Shown here: piece by piece, positions 35,960 to 45,405 of the stretch
How positions within the stretch are numbered: position 1 is the stretch's first letter
Layout of the letters: the number at the start of each line of letters is the position of its first letter
Assembly: GCF_037081715.1 (NCBI RefSeq)
Contig: NZ_JAZDDH010000001.1
Location: forward strand, 310,001-374,000
Direction: 5' to 3'
Source: Halalkalicoccus sp. CG83
Lineage (GTDB): Archaea; Halobacteriota; Halobacteria; Halobacteriales; Halalkalicoccaceae
Length of the DNA: 64,000 nt
Made by a program: the position numbers and the translations under genes
The notes under the pieces: model-generated
Told to the model about the DNA's origin: nothing
Databases searched by the model: none
Seen by the model: only the letters and a program-made list of their open reading frames with translations

Positions 35960-38044
35960 ATGAGCGAGCCGGTCCCGACCACCTGTATGCGTTGTGCCGT
36001 CGGCTGCGGACACGTCCATCACCGCGTCGACCGGGGCTACGGGCTCGCGTCCGTCCGGGGCGACCCTGCCCACCCGGTCAACCGGGGGCTGGCCTGCCAG
36101 CGCGGGATCCGCGAGACGGCCGAACCCGACGGCGAGTGGCTCACACGCCCGCTCGTCCGCAAGGACGGCGAACTCGTCCCGACCAGCTGGGACACGGCGC
36201 TCGGGATCGCCGCCGCTGCGCTCGGGACCCACCTCGAGAGTCCCGACCGGGTCGCGGTACTCGGAAGCGGCCAGCAGACCAACGAGGCCGCATACCTGCT
36301 GGGAAAGCTCGCCCGCGGCGCGATCGGTACCCGCAACTACGACGCCAACACCACCCTCTGCATGGCGAGCGCCGTCACCGCCTACTACGACGCGTTCGGG
36401 AGCGACGGACCGCCGCCGACGTACGCCGACATCGACGAGGCCGACGTCCACCTGATCTGGGGGGCCAACCCCGTCGCCGCTCATCCGGTACTCTTCCGGT
36501 GGATCCGCCAACAGAGCGAGGACAGCCGACTGATCGTCGTCGATCCAGTCGAGAGCGAGACCGCGGATCACGCCGACCTCCACGTCCGCCCGGAGCCCGG
36601 CACGGACCTCGCACTCGCACGCGCGGTGCTCGCGCGTCTCGTCGAGACCGACGGGATCGACCGCGGGTTCGTCGGCCGACACACCGAGGGGTTCGACGCG
36701 CTTCGCTCGACGCTCCCGGACGCACACGAGGCGACCGCTGCGGCGGGCGTCTCCCTCGAGACCGTCGACGCGCTCGCCGAGGCCTTCTCCGAGCGGACGC
36801 TGGTCTACTGGGGGATGGGCGTCAACCAGAACACTCAGGGAACGGCGACCGCGGGCGCGCTGATCGATCTCTGTCTCGCGACCGGGAACATGGGCGAGGG
36901 TACGGGTCCGTTCTCGCTGACGGGCCAGGCGAACTCGATGGGGACGCGGGTCTGCTCCTCGAAGGGGACCTGGCCCGGCCACCGCGAGTTCGAGGACCCC
37001 GGACACCGCCGGACCGTCGCCGGGGCGTGGAACGTCCCCGAGGAGCGTCTGCCCGCCGACGCGGGGCCCGGTCCGGTCGGGATCGCCGAGGCGATGGCCG
37101 CCGGCGACGTGGAGGCCTGCTACGCCGTGGCGACCAACCCAGTCGTCGGCCTGCCCGACGCCTCGACTGCTCGAACGGCGTTCGAGGAGACGTTCCTCGT
37201 CGTTCAGGACGCCTTCCACACCGAGACTACCGCGCTCGCGGACGTCGTCCTTCCGGCGGCGACCTGGGGCGAGTCCGCGGGGACCGCGATGAACATGGAG
37301 CGGACCGTCTCGCGGGTCCGGCCCGCGACCGACACCCCCTCGGGCGTCCGTTCGGATCTCGACGTCATCGGAGCGATCGGCCGGCAACTCGCCCCCGAGG
37401 CGTTCGATCGGCCGCCGCTCGAGCCCGCGGACGTGTTCGACGAGTTCCGCGCGCTCACCGCCGGCACGCCCGCCGACTGCTCGGGCATCAGCTACGAGCG
37501 CCTCGAGACCGATCTCGCCGTGCGCTGGCCCGCTCCGGACGAGACCAGCGCGAGCGGCTATCGCTACCGGACACGCGACGGCTGGTCGTTCGAGACGCCG
37601 TCCGGGTGTGCGCGGTTCTCCACGGGCGTCCACCACGAGGTGGCCGAACCGATCGACGAGGAGTTCCCCCTGACGCTGACGACGGCCCGCCGGCCCGACG
37701 CGTACAACACCGGCGTCCGGACGCGAACCGGCGAGACCGGGCCGCCGACCGCCCGGATTCACCCCTCGACGGTCGCCGAGTACGGGATGCGGATCCCAGA
37801 GGAGGACGCCGACCGTCGGACGACCGTTCGCTCTCGACGCGGGTCACTGACCGTTCGCGTCGAGAGCGACGAGCGGATCCCGGAGGGGATGGTGTGGCTT
37901 CCGATCCACCACCCGGCGGTCAACGACCTCACGCTCCCGGAGACGGATCCGCGATCCGACGAGCCGAACTACAAGCAGTGTGCCGTGCGACTGGCCGCGC
38001 CCTCGGAGTCGATCGGGCGGACGGTGACCGCCCGGAGCGACTGA
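35960..38044 (+). CDS. nasA: assimilatory nitrate reductase (molybdopterin, Fe-S)
   Basis: A 694-residue cytoplasmic Mo-bisMGD enzyme reducing nitrate to nitrite. A [4Fe-4S] site is formed by Cys9, 12, 16 and 46 (CMRCAVGCGHVHH; LACQRG). The Mo ligand is the Cys in NTTLCMASAV near residue 134. Further cofactor segments are IWGANPVAAHPVLF, YWGMGVNQNTQGTAT, GPFSLTGQANSMGTR, DVVLPAATWGES and the C-terminal dinucleotide-binding domain (LTTARRPDAYNTGV, WLPIHHPAVNDLT). No Tat signal, as expected for the assimilatory type. The ATG at 35960 was chosen over a GTG two codons before. Electrons probably come from ferredoxin, as in haloarchaea. Confidence 0.92.
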   Translation: MSEPVPTTCMRCAVGCGHVHHRVDRGYGLASVRGDPAHPVNRGLACQRGIRETAEPDGEWLTRPLVRKDGELVPTSWDTALGIAAAALGTHLESPDRVAVLGSGQQTNEAAYLLGKLARGAIGTRNYDANTTLCMASAVTAYYDAFGSDGPPPTYADIDEADVHLIWGANPVAAHPVLFRWIRQQSEDSRLIVVDPVESETADHADLHVRPEPGTDLALARAVLARLVETDGIDRGFVGRHTEGFDALRSTLPDAHEATAAAGVSLETVDALAEAFSERTLVYWGMGVNQNTQGTATAGALIDLCLATGNMGEGTGPFSLTGQANSMGTRVCSSKGTWPGHREFEDPGHRRTVAGAWNVPEERLPADAGPGPVGIAEAMAAGDVEACYAVATNPVVGLPDASTARTAFEETFLVVQDAFHTETTALADVVLPAATWGESAGTAMNMERTVSRVRPATDTPSGVRSDLDVIGAIGRQLAPEAFDRPPLEPADVFDEFRALTAGTPADCSGISYERLETDLAVRWPAPDETSASGYRYRTRDGWSFETPSGCARFSTGVHHEVAEPIDEEFPLTLTTARRPDAYNTGVRTRTGETGPPTARIHPSTVAEYGMRIPEEDADRRTTVRSRRGSLTVRVESDERIPEGMVWLPIHHPAVNDLTLPETDPRSDEPNYKQCAVRLAAPSESIGRTVTARSD

Positions 38045-38212
38045 GATCGGCCGCGGATCGACCGGCCGAGGTACGTTCGCCGACTCACCGCGGTTCGAAG
38101 CCAGCGTTCCACACGACCATCGAGCCGGTGACCCTTCTACTGCCTTCATCGATCGGCGTTCATCGGTCCTCTCGCGCTCTCGCCGCCGTCAGTCGGGAAC
38201 GGGACTCGTTAG

Positions 38213-39535
38213 TCAGTCGTCGCTGCTCACGACGCGACCGCCGCCCGCCGCCGGTTCGTCGACGATCCAGCCGTCGGTCGTCGCCCGTTCGGCGACGTGG
38301 GGCTGGAACACCCAGGCACACAGCGCCAGGATGGGGATCATCGTGGCGGCGACGACGGCGTAGCCGACGTGGAGGTTCGGGAGAACGGGGGCGGCGAAGA
38401 GCAGCGGGTAGACGGAGCCGCCCGAGGAGCCGACGCCGCCGACGATGCCAGCGACGGCACCCGAGTCGTTCGGGAACAGCGCGGGGACCTGTGCGAAGAT
38501 GGCCGCCGACGCCAACCCGCAGCTCGCGCCGACGAGGAACGTGGCGAGCACGGCCAGCCGGAGGTCCCCGACGAGGCCGGCCGCGGTCATTCCGCAGGTG
38601 CTGCAGACCACCAGCACGAGCGTCGCTAACGTCCACTGTTCGCGATAGCGGTCCCCGAACCACGGGAGGATCTCGAGCTCCCTGCGCGCGACCACGTCGC
38701 TGACGTAGCCGCCGATCGGCCGGAGCAGTCCGGCGGCGATCGAGAACGTCGCCGCTAACGTGGCCGCGACCACGATGTCGCCCTGGCCGAACGCCTCGCG
38801 GTAGTACGTACCGAGCCAGCCGTTCATCGCGAGTTCGAGCCCGAACGTCATGACGTACGCGACCGCGAGCACGACCGCCCCGTAGCGGGTCGTGATGTAG
38901 AGCCACCGACCCGGGCTCGTGCTTTCCCTGGTCGCCTGCCGTTTCTCATCGCTCTTGGCGGCCTCGCCGAAGGCGTAGTAGACGATCCCGAGGACGATCG
39001 CGAGGACGCCCGTGTAGAAGAAGGCGGCCCGCCAGTTCGTCGAGAACAGCGGCCCGGCGTAGTCCTCGCCGAAGATCCGCGGGAGCGTGAAGTACGCGCC
39101 CAGCCCCGCGCCGGCGTTGCCGACGCCGGCGAAGATCCCCTCCGCCAGCCCGAGGTTCTCCTCCTCGAACCACTCGGCGACGTGCTGGATGCCGATGACG
39201 AACGTGATCCCCGCCAGCGAGGCGACGACCCGCGAGGCCGTGAACACCTCGTAGCTCCGGGCGTACGCACTGATGATCGCGAAGGTGCCCACGAGCACCA
39301 TCGTACAGCCCGCGGTCACCGGCGCGCCGAAGCGATCCGTGAGCGGTCCGATGACGATACGACCGAGCGGAACGGCGATGACGGCCGCGCTCGAGACGAT
39401 CCCCAGCTCGGCCACTGAGAGCCCGAACTCCTCGGCGATCCCGCCGGTGAAGGGGGCGAACGAGAACCAGATCACGAACCCCAGGTTGAACATCGCCGTC
39501 GCGAGCAGCAGGTTCTTCCACTTACCGTCGATCAC
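38213..39535 (-). CDS. NarK/NasB-type nitrate/nitrite transporter (MFS)
   Basis: A 440-residue twelve-helix MFS protein. N-terminal LLLATAMFNLGFVIWFSFAP and the nitrate-signature-like stretch EEENLGLAEGIFAGVGNAGA near residue 125, with its partner DSGAVAGIVGGVGSSGGSVY near 365, identify the nitrate/nitrite porter family (equivalent to haloarchaeal NasB). It would import nitrate for NasA. It is convergent with nasA (168 bases between stops) and divergent from the nitrite reductase gene, unlike the co-directional nas operon described in Haloferax mediterranei. Confidence 0.9.
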   Translation of the reverse strand: MIDGKWKNLLLATAMFNLGFVIWFSFAPFTGGIAEEFGLSVAELGIVSSAAVIAVPLGRIVIGPLTDRFGAPVTAGCTMVLVGTFAIISAYARSYEVFTASRVVASLAGITFVIGIQHVAEWFEEENLGLAEGIFAGVGNAGAGLGAYFTLPRIFGEDYAGPLFSTNWRAAFFYTGVLAIVLGIVYYAFGEAAKSDEKRQATRESTSPGRWLYITTRYGAVVLAVAYVMTFGLELAMNGWLGTYYREAFGQGDIVVAATLAATFSIAAGLLRPIGGYVSDVVARRELEILPWFGDRYREQWTLATLVLVVCSTCGMTAAGLVGDLRLAVLATFLVGASCGLASAAIFAQVPALFPNDSGAVAGIVGGVGSSGGSVYPLLFAAPVLPNLHVGYAVVAATMIPILALCAWVFQPHVAERATTDGWIVDEPAAGGGRVVSSDD

Positions 39536-40094
39536 GGCGAGTCACCTCCACGAGCACCGCGACCGTCGATCCATCGTTTACAAACGTCCAAATATAATCG
39601 ATCCTTTGTCGAATCCATTTCAGATATCTGCTAAACCTGGCTATCTGAACGTAATAATACCTTCGATGGTAGTATTAATAAACAATGGGGTGTGTGGCCA
39701 CAACCCGGATGAGGGGGGTAATGATATAATACGTATAAGGTCCTCGCGGGAGTTGGCGGGTCCCGTTCCGCCGAACCGCGCTCGCCGATTCGGACGGTTC
39801 TCCCGAGCCACCTCCTCCGTTAGCGGGGACGTTCCGACGATACGTCGTGTGTCGGACGTAAAATACGACGAACCTACTGAGACATCCAGTAAGATCAATG
39901 AACGTCCAGAATCTTCGCGTATTCACCTTATACATACTAAGTGTAGCTAATGAAACTGGAAGGATACGGAAGTGAATGGACACTCTAGTGGACAGGTTTA
40001 TCAGTACAGTTCGAACAGTAATAGTCGTAAGAAACTACAATGATGGCTAAAATAGACGAAATATCGGACATTCATTCAGACGAGGTGGACACGC
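39536..40094. promoter_or_regulatory. 559-base divergent nas control region
   Basis: The longest gene-free stretch in the nas block, alternating A+T-rich and G+C-rich patches. For the transporter (minus strand) a TATA-like ATTATATT lies at 39591-39598, followed by the inverted repeat CGTTTACAAACG (39575-39586). For nitrite reductase, TTTATC (39997-40002) is followed by the palindrome GTTCGAAC (40009-40016), 79 bases before the ATG. TATAATACGTATAAGG (39724-39739) resembles a further promoter. Short open frames here have no protein-like composition. No tRNA or IS is seen. Confidence 0.5.
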
Positions 40095-41855
40095 ATGGCG
40101 CCTGAGATCGAGGAGTGGAAGGACGAGTGCTACGGCGAGGAGCTTCGGAAGAAGCTGCTGGAGTTCGCGGAGGCCGGCTGGGATTCGATTCCCGACGACG
40201 AACGCGAGAAGTGGTTCTCGCTGTTCAAACACTGGGGGGTGTTCCACCAGCGCGACGGCCAGGAGAGCTACTTCATGATGCGCCTACAGAACGCCGGGGG
40301 CGTCCTGCGGCCCGGTCAGCTCCGCGCGATCGGCGAGGTCGCCCGCGACTACGCGACCGGGCCCGCCGAGAACCCCGAGTTCGGCAACGGCTTCATCGAC
40401 CTGACGACCCGCCAGTCTGTCCAGCTACACTGGATCAAGCTCGAGGACGTACCGGCGATCTGGGAGCGACTCGAGTCCGTGGGCGTCTCGAGTCGCTCCT
40501 CGGGCGGCGACTCGATGCGGAACATGGCGGGCTGTCCGGTCGCCGGGCGCGACGAGCAGGAGTTCATCGACTCGCGGGACCTGCTCGAGCGGCTGAACAC
40601 CGCCCTCCGCGAGGACGACGCGCTCGCCGACCTCCCACGGAAGTTCAACGTCTCGGTGACGGGCTGTCGGGAGGGCTGTGCCCAGGACTCAATCAACGAC
40701 ATCGGACTCGAGCCCGCCGAGAAGTCCGTCGGAGGCGAGCCTACGAGAGGATACAACGTCCGGATCGGCGGCGGCCTCGGCGGCCGCCAGCCCCGCGAGG
40801 CCCGCCCGCTCGACGTCTTCGTCACCGAGGAGGAGGCCTACCCCGTCGTCCGGGGGTTCGTCGAGCTCTATCAGGAGCACGGCAACCGCGAGAACCGCCA
40901 GAAGTCCCGCTCGCGCTTCTTCGTCGACGACTGGGGCGTCGAGGAGATCCGCGCTACCCTTCAGAAGGAGTACGTCGACTCCGAGCTGCGGACCGCGGGC
41001 GAGGACCTCCGCGAGGAGTATAGCTACAACGCGGGAACGTGTCGGGGCGGCGACCACGTCGGCGTTCACCGACAGAGGAACGGGGAGTACTACGTCGGGC
41101 TGAGCGTCCCGGTCGGCCGCCTGCGCGCGGAGGAGGCCATCGCGATCGCGGACTGCGCGGAGGCGTACGGCTCCGGCGAGGTACGTCTGAGCCGCCGGCA
41201 GAACCCCCTGATCATGGACGTTCCCGAGGGCGACCTCGACGCGCTGCTCTCCGAACCCGTCCTCGACACCCACAGCCCCGAGCCCCACCCGTTCCAGCGC
41301 GGGTCGATCGCGTGTACCGGCACCGAGTTCTGTCCGCTGGCGCTGACCGAGACGAAGGCCCGACTCGCCCGGACGATCCGCTGGCTACGGGACAACTGCG
41401 AGCTTCCCGACGACGTCGAGGACGTCCACATCCACTACTCGGGCTGTACGGCCGACTGCGGCCAGGCGCTCACGGCGGACATCGGCCTGCAGGGGATGCG
41501 CGCGCGCAAGAACGGCGAGATGGTCGAGGCGCTCGACATCGGCGTCGGCGGCGGCATGGGGGAGAACCCCTCCTTTATCGACTGGATCCACCAGCGCGTG
41601 CCCGCCGACGAGGCGCCGACCGTGGTCAAGAAGCTCGTCGAGGGCTACGCCGCCCACCGCGAGGAGGGCCAGTCGTTCCGCGACTGGGTCGGAGAGACGG
41701 GGGCCGAGACGCTCGTCGAACTCGCCGAGCCCGAGGAGAGCTCGTACGAGGACCCCTGGATGTACGACGCGAAGGGCTCGTGGTACCCGTTCGACGACGG
41801 CGAGAGCCCCGCACCCACGACGGTGGACGGCACGCCGCTGTCGGCCGACGACTGA
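40095..41855 (+). CDS. nasD: ferredoxin-nitrite reductase (sirohaem, 4Fe-4S)
   Basis: A 586-residue assimilatory nitrite reductase of the sirohaem family, reducing nitrite to ammonium with six electrons. It has two repeated ferredoxin-like/catalytic halves. The sirohaem/[4Fe-4S] ligand cysteines are in the second half: IACTGTEFCPLAL near residue 407 and HYSGCTADCGQAL near 451 (C-x5-C ... C-x3-C). The first half has the parallel degenerate motif VTGCREGCAQDSIND near 192. IDLTTRQSVQLHWIK near 96 is the substrate-side segment. The ATG at 40095 gives the usual MAPEIEEWKDE-type N-terminus. Confidence 0.92.
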   Translation: MAPEIEEWKDECYGEELRKKLLEFAEAGWDSIPDDEREKWFSLFKHWGVFHQRDGQESYFMMRLQNAGGVLRPGQLRAIGEVARDYATGPAENPEFGNGFIDLTTRQSVQLHWIKLEDVPAIWERLESVGVSSRSSGGDSMRNMAGCPVAGRDEQEFIDSRDLLERLNTALREDDALADLPRKFNVSVTGCREGCAQDSINDIGLEPAEKSVGGEPTRGYNVRIGGGLGGRQPREARPLDVFVTEEEAYPVVRGFVELYQEHGNRENRQKSRSRFFVDDWGVEEIRATLQKEYVDSELRTAGEDLREEYSYNAGTCRGGDHVGVHRQRNGEYYVGLSVPVGRLRAEEAIAIADCAEAYGSGEVRLSRRQNPLIMDVPEGDLDALLSEPVLDTHSPEPHPFQRGSIACTGTEFCPLALTETKARLARTIRWLRDNCELPDDVEDVHIHYSGCTADCGQALTADIGLQGMRARKNGEMVEALDIGVGGGMGENPSFIDWIHQRVPADEAPTVVKKLVEGYAAHREEGQSFRDWVGETGAETLVELAEPEESSYEDPWMYDAKGSWYPFDDGESPAPTTVDGTPLSADD

Positions 41856-41857
41856 CG

Positions 41858-41953
41858 ATGGCCGAACCCGAATCCGTCGCCGCCGCCCGCCAGCACGCCC
41901 CCTGCGATGCCGCGCCGGAGCTGTTCGCCCTCGAACGATCCGACGACCGCTGA
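41858..41953 (+). CDS. possible 31-residue peptide after nasD
   Basis: ATG two bases after the nasD stop opens a 31-codon frame, MAEPESVAAARQHAPCDAAP through ELFALERSDDR, with G/C-biased third positions. It may be a genuine short protein co-translated with nasD, or the 5' remnant of a longer gene whose rest has decayed in the following 370 bases. I do not recognise it. Confidence 0.3.
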   Translation: MAEPESVAAARQHAPCDAAPELFALERSDDR

Positions 41954-42326
41954 CGTCACCCTCCCCGTTCTCCTCCTTGTCCGCCCCGTTCGGTCGCGCC
42001 GACGGCGGGCCACGTTCGAACGGACCCTCGACGCGGGTTCGATACGACCGCGGCCCGCCCGGATCCGCGACGGTCCGGCACCCTCTCGACGGGATCACCC
42101 GAGGGCGGCGCGAACGGCACGGCGATCGGAGACGTCCCGTTGCCGAAACCGGGAAGGCCATGCCGGTCCGATCCACCCCATGGGCGGATCACGTACGCGA
42201 GCGGACTCGGCGACGACCGTTCGATCGACGGGAACGGGGTTCGACCGCTCGACTCCGTTCTCGACGCCTCGAACGAACTCGCGAACGCGCACAGCGAACG
42301 CCGCGGGCGCCGACTGACGATCGAGG
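41954..42326. other. intergenic region without a supported gene
   Basis: About 370 G+C-rich bases between the short post-nasD frame and the Ig-like gene. All open frames give Arg/Pro/Ser-rich products without acidic bias. No inverted repeat, RNA gene or IS end is evident. It may be decayed coding sequence. Confidence 0.4.
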
Positions 42327-42827
42327 ATGCCACAACCCCACGCCCGCTCCGACGACGACCGGTTCGGATTCGACGAGACGACCAACTACCTCACGCGCGC
42401 GCTCTCGAGGCTCGTTCCGGGCTGGCTGGCGCGCCGTGCCGTGACCGTCTCAGTCGACACCTCGAAGCGGGTCTATCGGCGGGGCGAACCGGTCGACATC
42501 GTCGTGGAGTTCGAGAACCGTCTTCCGGTTCCCGTCTCCGTCCCCACCGTCGAGCGACGGCTCTGGGAGTGGCGCGTGGACGGCGTACTGGAGGCGACCG
42601 ACGAGCCCCGGTACGTCGATCGCTCGCCCGCCTCGTTCGAGTTCCGCGGCGGCGAGCGAAAGCGTATCGTCCACCGGTGGAACGGCCACTTTTGGCGCGC
42701 CGAAGGTCTCGACGGCCTCCCGACGTCGGAGCCCGCCGCGGCCGGCGAGCACACCATCGCCGTCTCGCTCACGACGACCGAACCCGGCGAGCGTCCGGGA
42801 GACGCCACCACCATCACCGTTCGGTAG
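42327..42827 (+). CDS. Ig-like/BsuPI-like beta-sandwich protein
   Basis: A 166-residue protein with a 40-residue lead (NYLTRALSRLVPGWLARRAV) and a beta-sandwich domain from about residue 45: VYRRGEPVDIVVEFENRLPV, then ERRLWEWRVDGVLEA, FEFRGGERKRIVHRWNGHFW and a final GEHTIAVSLTT. This is the shape of intracellular proteinase-inhibitor (BsuPI)-like or CARDB-like folds. No signal peptide. It is a conserved haloarchaeal hypothetical as far as I can tell. It is convergent with the dpp operon. Confidence 0.65.
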   Translation: MPQPHARSDDDRFGFDETTNYLTRALSRLVPGWLARRAVTVSVDTSKRVYRRGEPVDIVVEFENRLPVPVSVPTVERRLWEWRVDGVLEATDEPRYVDRSPASFEFRGGERKRIVHRWNGHFWRAEGLDGLPTSEPAAAGEHTIAVSLTTTEPGERPGDATTITVR

Positions 42828-42858
42828 ACGTCGATCCGCAGAAGAGACCAGTCCGTCC

Positions 42859-44253
42859 TCAGTCGGTCGACGCGGTCGATTCCGGCGTCGTCGATCCGCG
42901 TTCGGCGTTCCGTCGCTCGTCCACCAGTCGCTCGCCCGTCTCCGGGTCCAGACGGATCCCCTCCTCGCGGTGGAGGTGACACGCCGCGTAGTGGGAGCTC
43001 GAGCCGTAGTCCGTGGGGACCTCGTACGCTGGGACCTCCCGCGCGCAGACGCTCCGCTCGGCGAAGCGTTCGACGAGCAGCTCCGCGGCCTCGTCCCACT
43101 CGTCGCGCTCGATCCGGTCGAGCGCGTCGTCGACGACGTCGCCGGCCTCGCCCGAGGGCGCCGCGTCGTCGAAGTACTCCCGCCTGAGCGCCGCACGGTC
43201 GTTCGTCTCCGGCGTTCGGCGGTCGATCGCGCGCATGAACGCGCGCGTGTTCTCCCACTCGGCGGCCGAGAGGTCGTACTCGTCGGGGGCGATGAGCTCC
43301 GGACAGCGCGTCCGGAACCGACAGCCAGAGGGAGGGTCGATCGGACTCGGCACGTCGCCCTCGAGCACGCCGCGCGTACCCCTCGCACGCGGATCCGGCA
43401 CCGGGATCGACTCGAGGAGTGCCCGCGTGTAGGGGTGTTGTGGGTTCTCGTAGAGCTCCTCCTTGTCCGCGAGCTCCACGAGCTGGCCGAGGTACATCAC
43501 CGCGACGCGGTCGGAGATGTGGCGGATGACGCTCAGGTCGTGGGCGATGAAGAGGTAGGTGAGGTCGAACTCCTCCTGGAGCTCGTTCATCGTGTTGAGA
43601 ACCTGCGCCTGGATGGAGACGTCGAGCGCGCTCACCGGCTCGTCGCAGACGATGAAGTCGGGGTTCACCGACAGCGCCCGTGCGAGGTTGACCCGCTGGC
43701 GCTGGCCGCCGGAGAAGGCGTGGGGGTGTCGGTTGTAGTGCTGCGGGTCGAGTCCGACCTTCGAGAGCAGCTCCTTCGCACGCTCCTCCCGGCCCTCGTC
43801 GTCGAGCATGCCGTGGGCCTCCATGGGCTCCTCGACGATCTGCCCGACCTTCATCCGGGGATCGAGCGACGACTGCGGGTCCTGGAAGATGAGCTGCATC
43901 TCGCGGCGCTTCTTGCGCAGCGCCTCGCCGCTCAGCTCCGAGAGGTCCTCGCCCTTGAACCGGACGCTTCCGTCCGTGGGAGTGATGAGCTGGAGAAGGG
44001 TCCGCGCGAGGGTGGACTTCCCGCAGCCGGACTCGCCGACGAGACCGAGCGTCTCGCCCTTTCGGATGTCGAACGAGACGCTCTCGACGGCGCGTACCTG
44101 CTCGGGGTCGTGGATCACCGGCGGGACGAGCCCGTCGGGGTTGCGTTTGAAGCCTCCCAGAAGCCCCTCGGCGTTCGAGAAGTGTTTGGTGAGCCCCTCG
44201 ACGCGAACGAGCGGTTCGCCCTCACCGACGTCCTCGCCTTCTGTGTCGTTCAT
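42859..44253 (-). CDS. dppF: dipeptide/oligopeptide ABC transporter ATPase DppF
   Basis: A 464-residue nucleotide-binding subunit. Walker A is [11 protein letters not shown] near residue 75, Q-loop [14 protein letters not shown], signature [10 protein letters not shown] near 178, Walker [13 protein letters not shown] and H-loop FIAHDLSV. The oligopeptide-transporter C-terminal domain starts normally ([11 protein letters not shown] near 320), but its closing Cys-His part ([11 protein letters not shown]) comes only about 115 residues later, after an acidic insertion with [19 protein letters not shown]. The ATG at 44253 overlaps the stop of dppD (ATGA). Energises peptide uptake with DppD. Confidence 0.88.
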   Translation of the reverse strand: MNDTEGEDVGEGEPLVRVEGLTKHFSNAEGLLGGFKRNPDGLVPPVIHDPEQVRAVESVSFDIRKGETLGLVGESGCGKSTLARTLLQLITPTDGSVRFKGEDLSELSGEALRKKRREMQLIFQDPQSSLDPRMKVGQIVEEPMEAHGMLDDEGREERAKELLSKVGLDPQHYNRHPHAFSGGQRQRVNLARALSVNPDFIVCDEPVSALDVSIQAQVLNTMNELQEEFDLTYLFIAHDLSVIRHISDRVAVMYLGQLVELADKEELYENPQHPYTRALLESIPVPDPRARGTRGVLEGDVPSPIDPPSGCRFRTRCPELIAPDEYDLSAAEWENTRAFMRAIDRRTPETNDRAALRREYFDDAAPSGEAGDVVDDALDRIERDEWDEAAELLVERFAERSVCAREVPAYEVPTDYGSSSHYAACHLHREEGIRLDPETGERLVDERRNAERGSTTPESTASTD

Positions 44254-45398
44254 CGGCTCTCCTCCTCGGTACGGCTGACGCTGAAGCCGCCGGTCGCCTC
44301 GTTCTCGAGCGGCTCGCTCTCCCAGTAGCCGACGTCGAACGCGTCGTGTTTCACGCAGGCCGCTCGGTGTGCGCGCTCGTCGCGGGCGTCGTCGCCGACG
44401 GCCCGGAGGTCGGGATGGACCCGCCGGCAGACCTCGCGGGCGTCCGGACACCGCGAGTGGAACCGACAGCCCGACGGCGGGTTGATCGCCTCGGGCATGA
44501 CGCCCTTGATGGGATCCAGCTCCTCGGTCGTGACGTCGGGACGGGGCATCGAGTCGAGCAGCGCGCTCGTGTAGGGGTGTTTCGTGTCGTAGAACAGCTC
44601 CTCGACGTCCGCCTGCTCGATCACCTCGCCGAGGTACATCACGTTCACGCGATCGCAGATCTCGGCGACGACGCCCATGTCGTGGGTGACCCAGACGAAG
44701 GCGGTGTCGTACTTCTCCTGGAGCTCCTCGACGAGGTCGAGGATCTGCCCCTCGACGGTAACGTCGAGCGCCGTGGTCGGCTCGTCGGCAATGATCAGAC
44801 TCGGCTCGCAGGCCAGCGCCATCGCGATGAGCACGCGCTGGCGCATGCCTCCGGAGAACTGGTGGGGGTACTGCTCGTATCGCTTCTCGGGCTCGGGGAT
44901 GCCGACCTCCCGGAGCATGTGGACGGCCTCCTCCTTCGCTTCCCCGCCCGACAGGTCGCGATTGAGCTCGATGAACTCCCGGAGCTGCGAGCCGACGGTG
45001 AACACCGGGTTCAGACTCTCCATCGGGTCCTGGAAGATGATGGCGATCTCGCGTCCGCGGATCCGCGTGCGCATCTCCTCCTCCGAGAGCATCTCCTCGC
45101 GGGGGACGAGCTCCGGCGGCTCGCCTTCCTCCCGGTCGGCGTCCGCGGCCTCCTCGTAGCCGACGATGGTCTCTCCCTTGAACGTCACCTCGCCGTCGAC
45201 GATGACGCCGGGGCTGTCGATCAGCCGCATGACGCTCATCGCGGCGACGCTCTTTCCGGCGCCGGACTCCCCGACGATGCCGACGAGTTCGCCCTCGTAC
45301 ACCTCGAAGGAGATGCCGTCGACGGCGCGGACGGTGCCGTCCTCGGTGAAGAACTGGGTCTTCAGGTTCTCGACTTTCAGCAGTGGTTCCTCGTTCAT
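44250..45398 (-). CDS. dppD: dipeptide/oligopeptide ABC transporter ATPase DppD
   Basis: A 382-residue ATPase. Walker A is [11 protein letters not shown] near residue 40, Q-loop [14 protein letters not shown], signature [10 protein letters not shown] near 172, Walker [15 protein letters not shown] and H-loop WVTHDMGV. The C-terminal oligopeptide domain with [15 protein letters not shown] is complete. An insert of about 30 acidic residues ([20 protein letters not shown]) lies between Walker A and the Q-loop. The ATG at 45398 ([11 protein letters not shown]) is preferred over an upstream in-frame start inside dppC. Seven bases separate it from the dppC stop. Confidence 0.9.
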   Translation of the reverse strand: MNEEPLLKVENLKTQFFTEDGTVRAVDGISFEVYEGELVGIVGESGAGKSVAAMSVMRLIDSPGVIVDGEVTFKGETIVGYEEAADADREEGEPPELVPREEMLSEEEMRTRIRGREIAIIFQDPMESLNPVFTVGSQLREFIELNRDLSGGEAKEEAVHMLREVGIPEPEKRYEQYPHQFSGGMRQRVLIAMALACEPSLIIADEPTTALDVTVEGQILDLVEELQEKYDTAFVWVTHDMGVVAEICDRVNVMYLGEVIEQADVEELFYDTKHPYTSALLDSMPRPDVTTEELDPIKGVMPEAINPPSGCRFHSRCPDAREVCRRVHPDLRAVGDDARDERAHRAACVKHDAFDVGYWESEPLENEATGGFSVSRTEEESR

Positions 45399-45405
45399 GA
45401 TCGGG

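Noticed and set aside
39675-39983. Open frames in the nas intergenic region on both strands
   Set aside because: Short, with mixed Arg/Ser/Thr content, crossing obvious promoter elements; no family resemblance.
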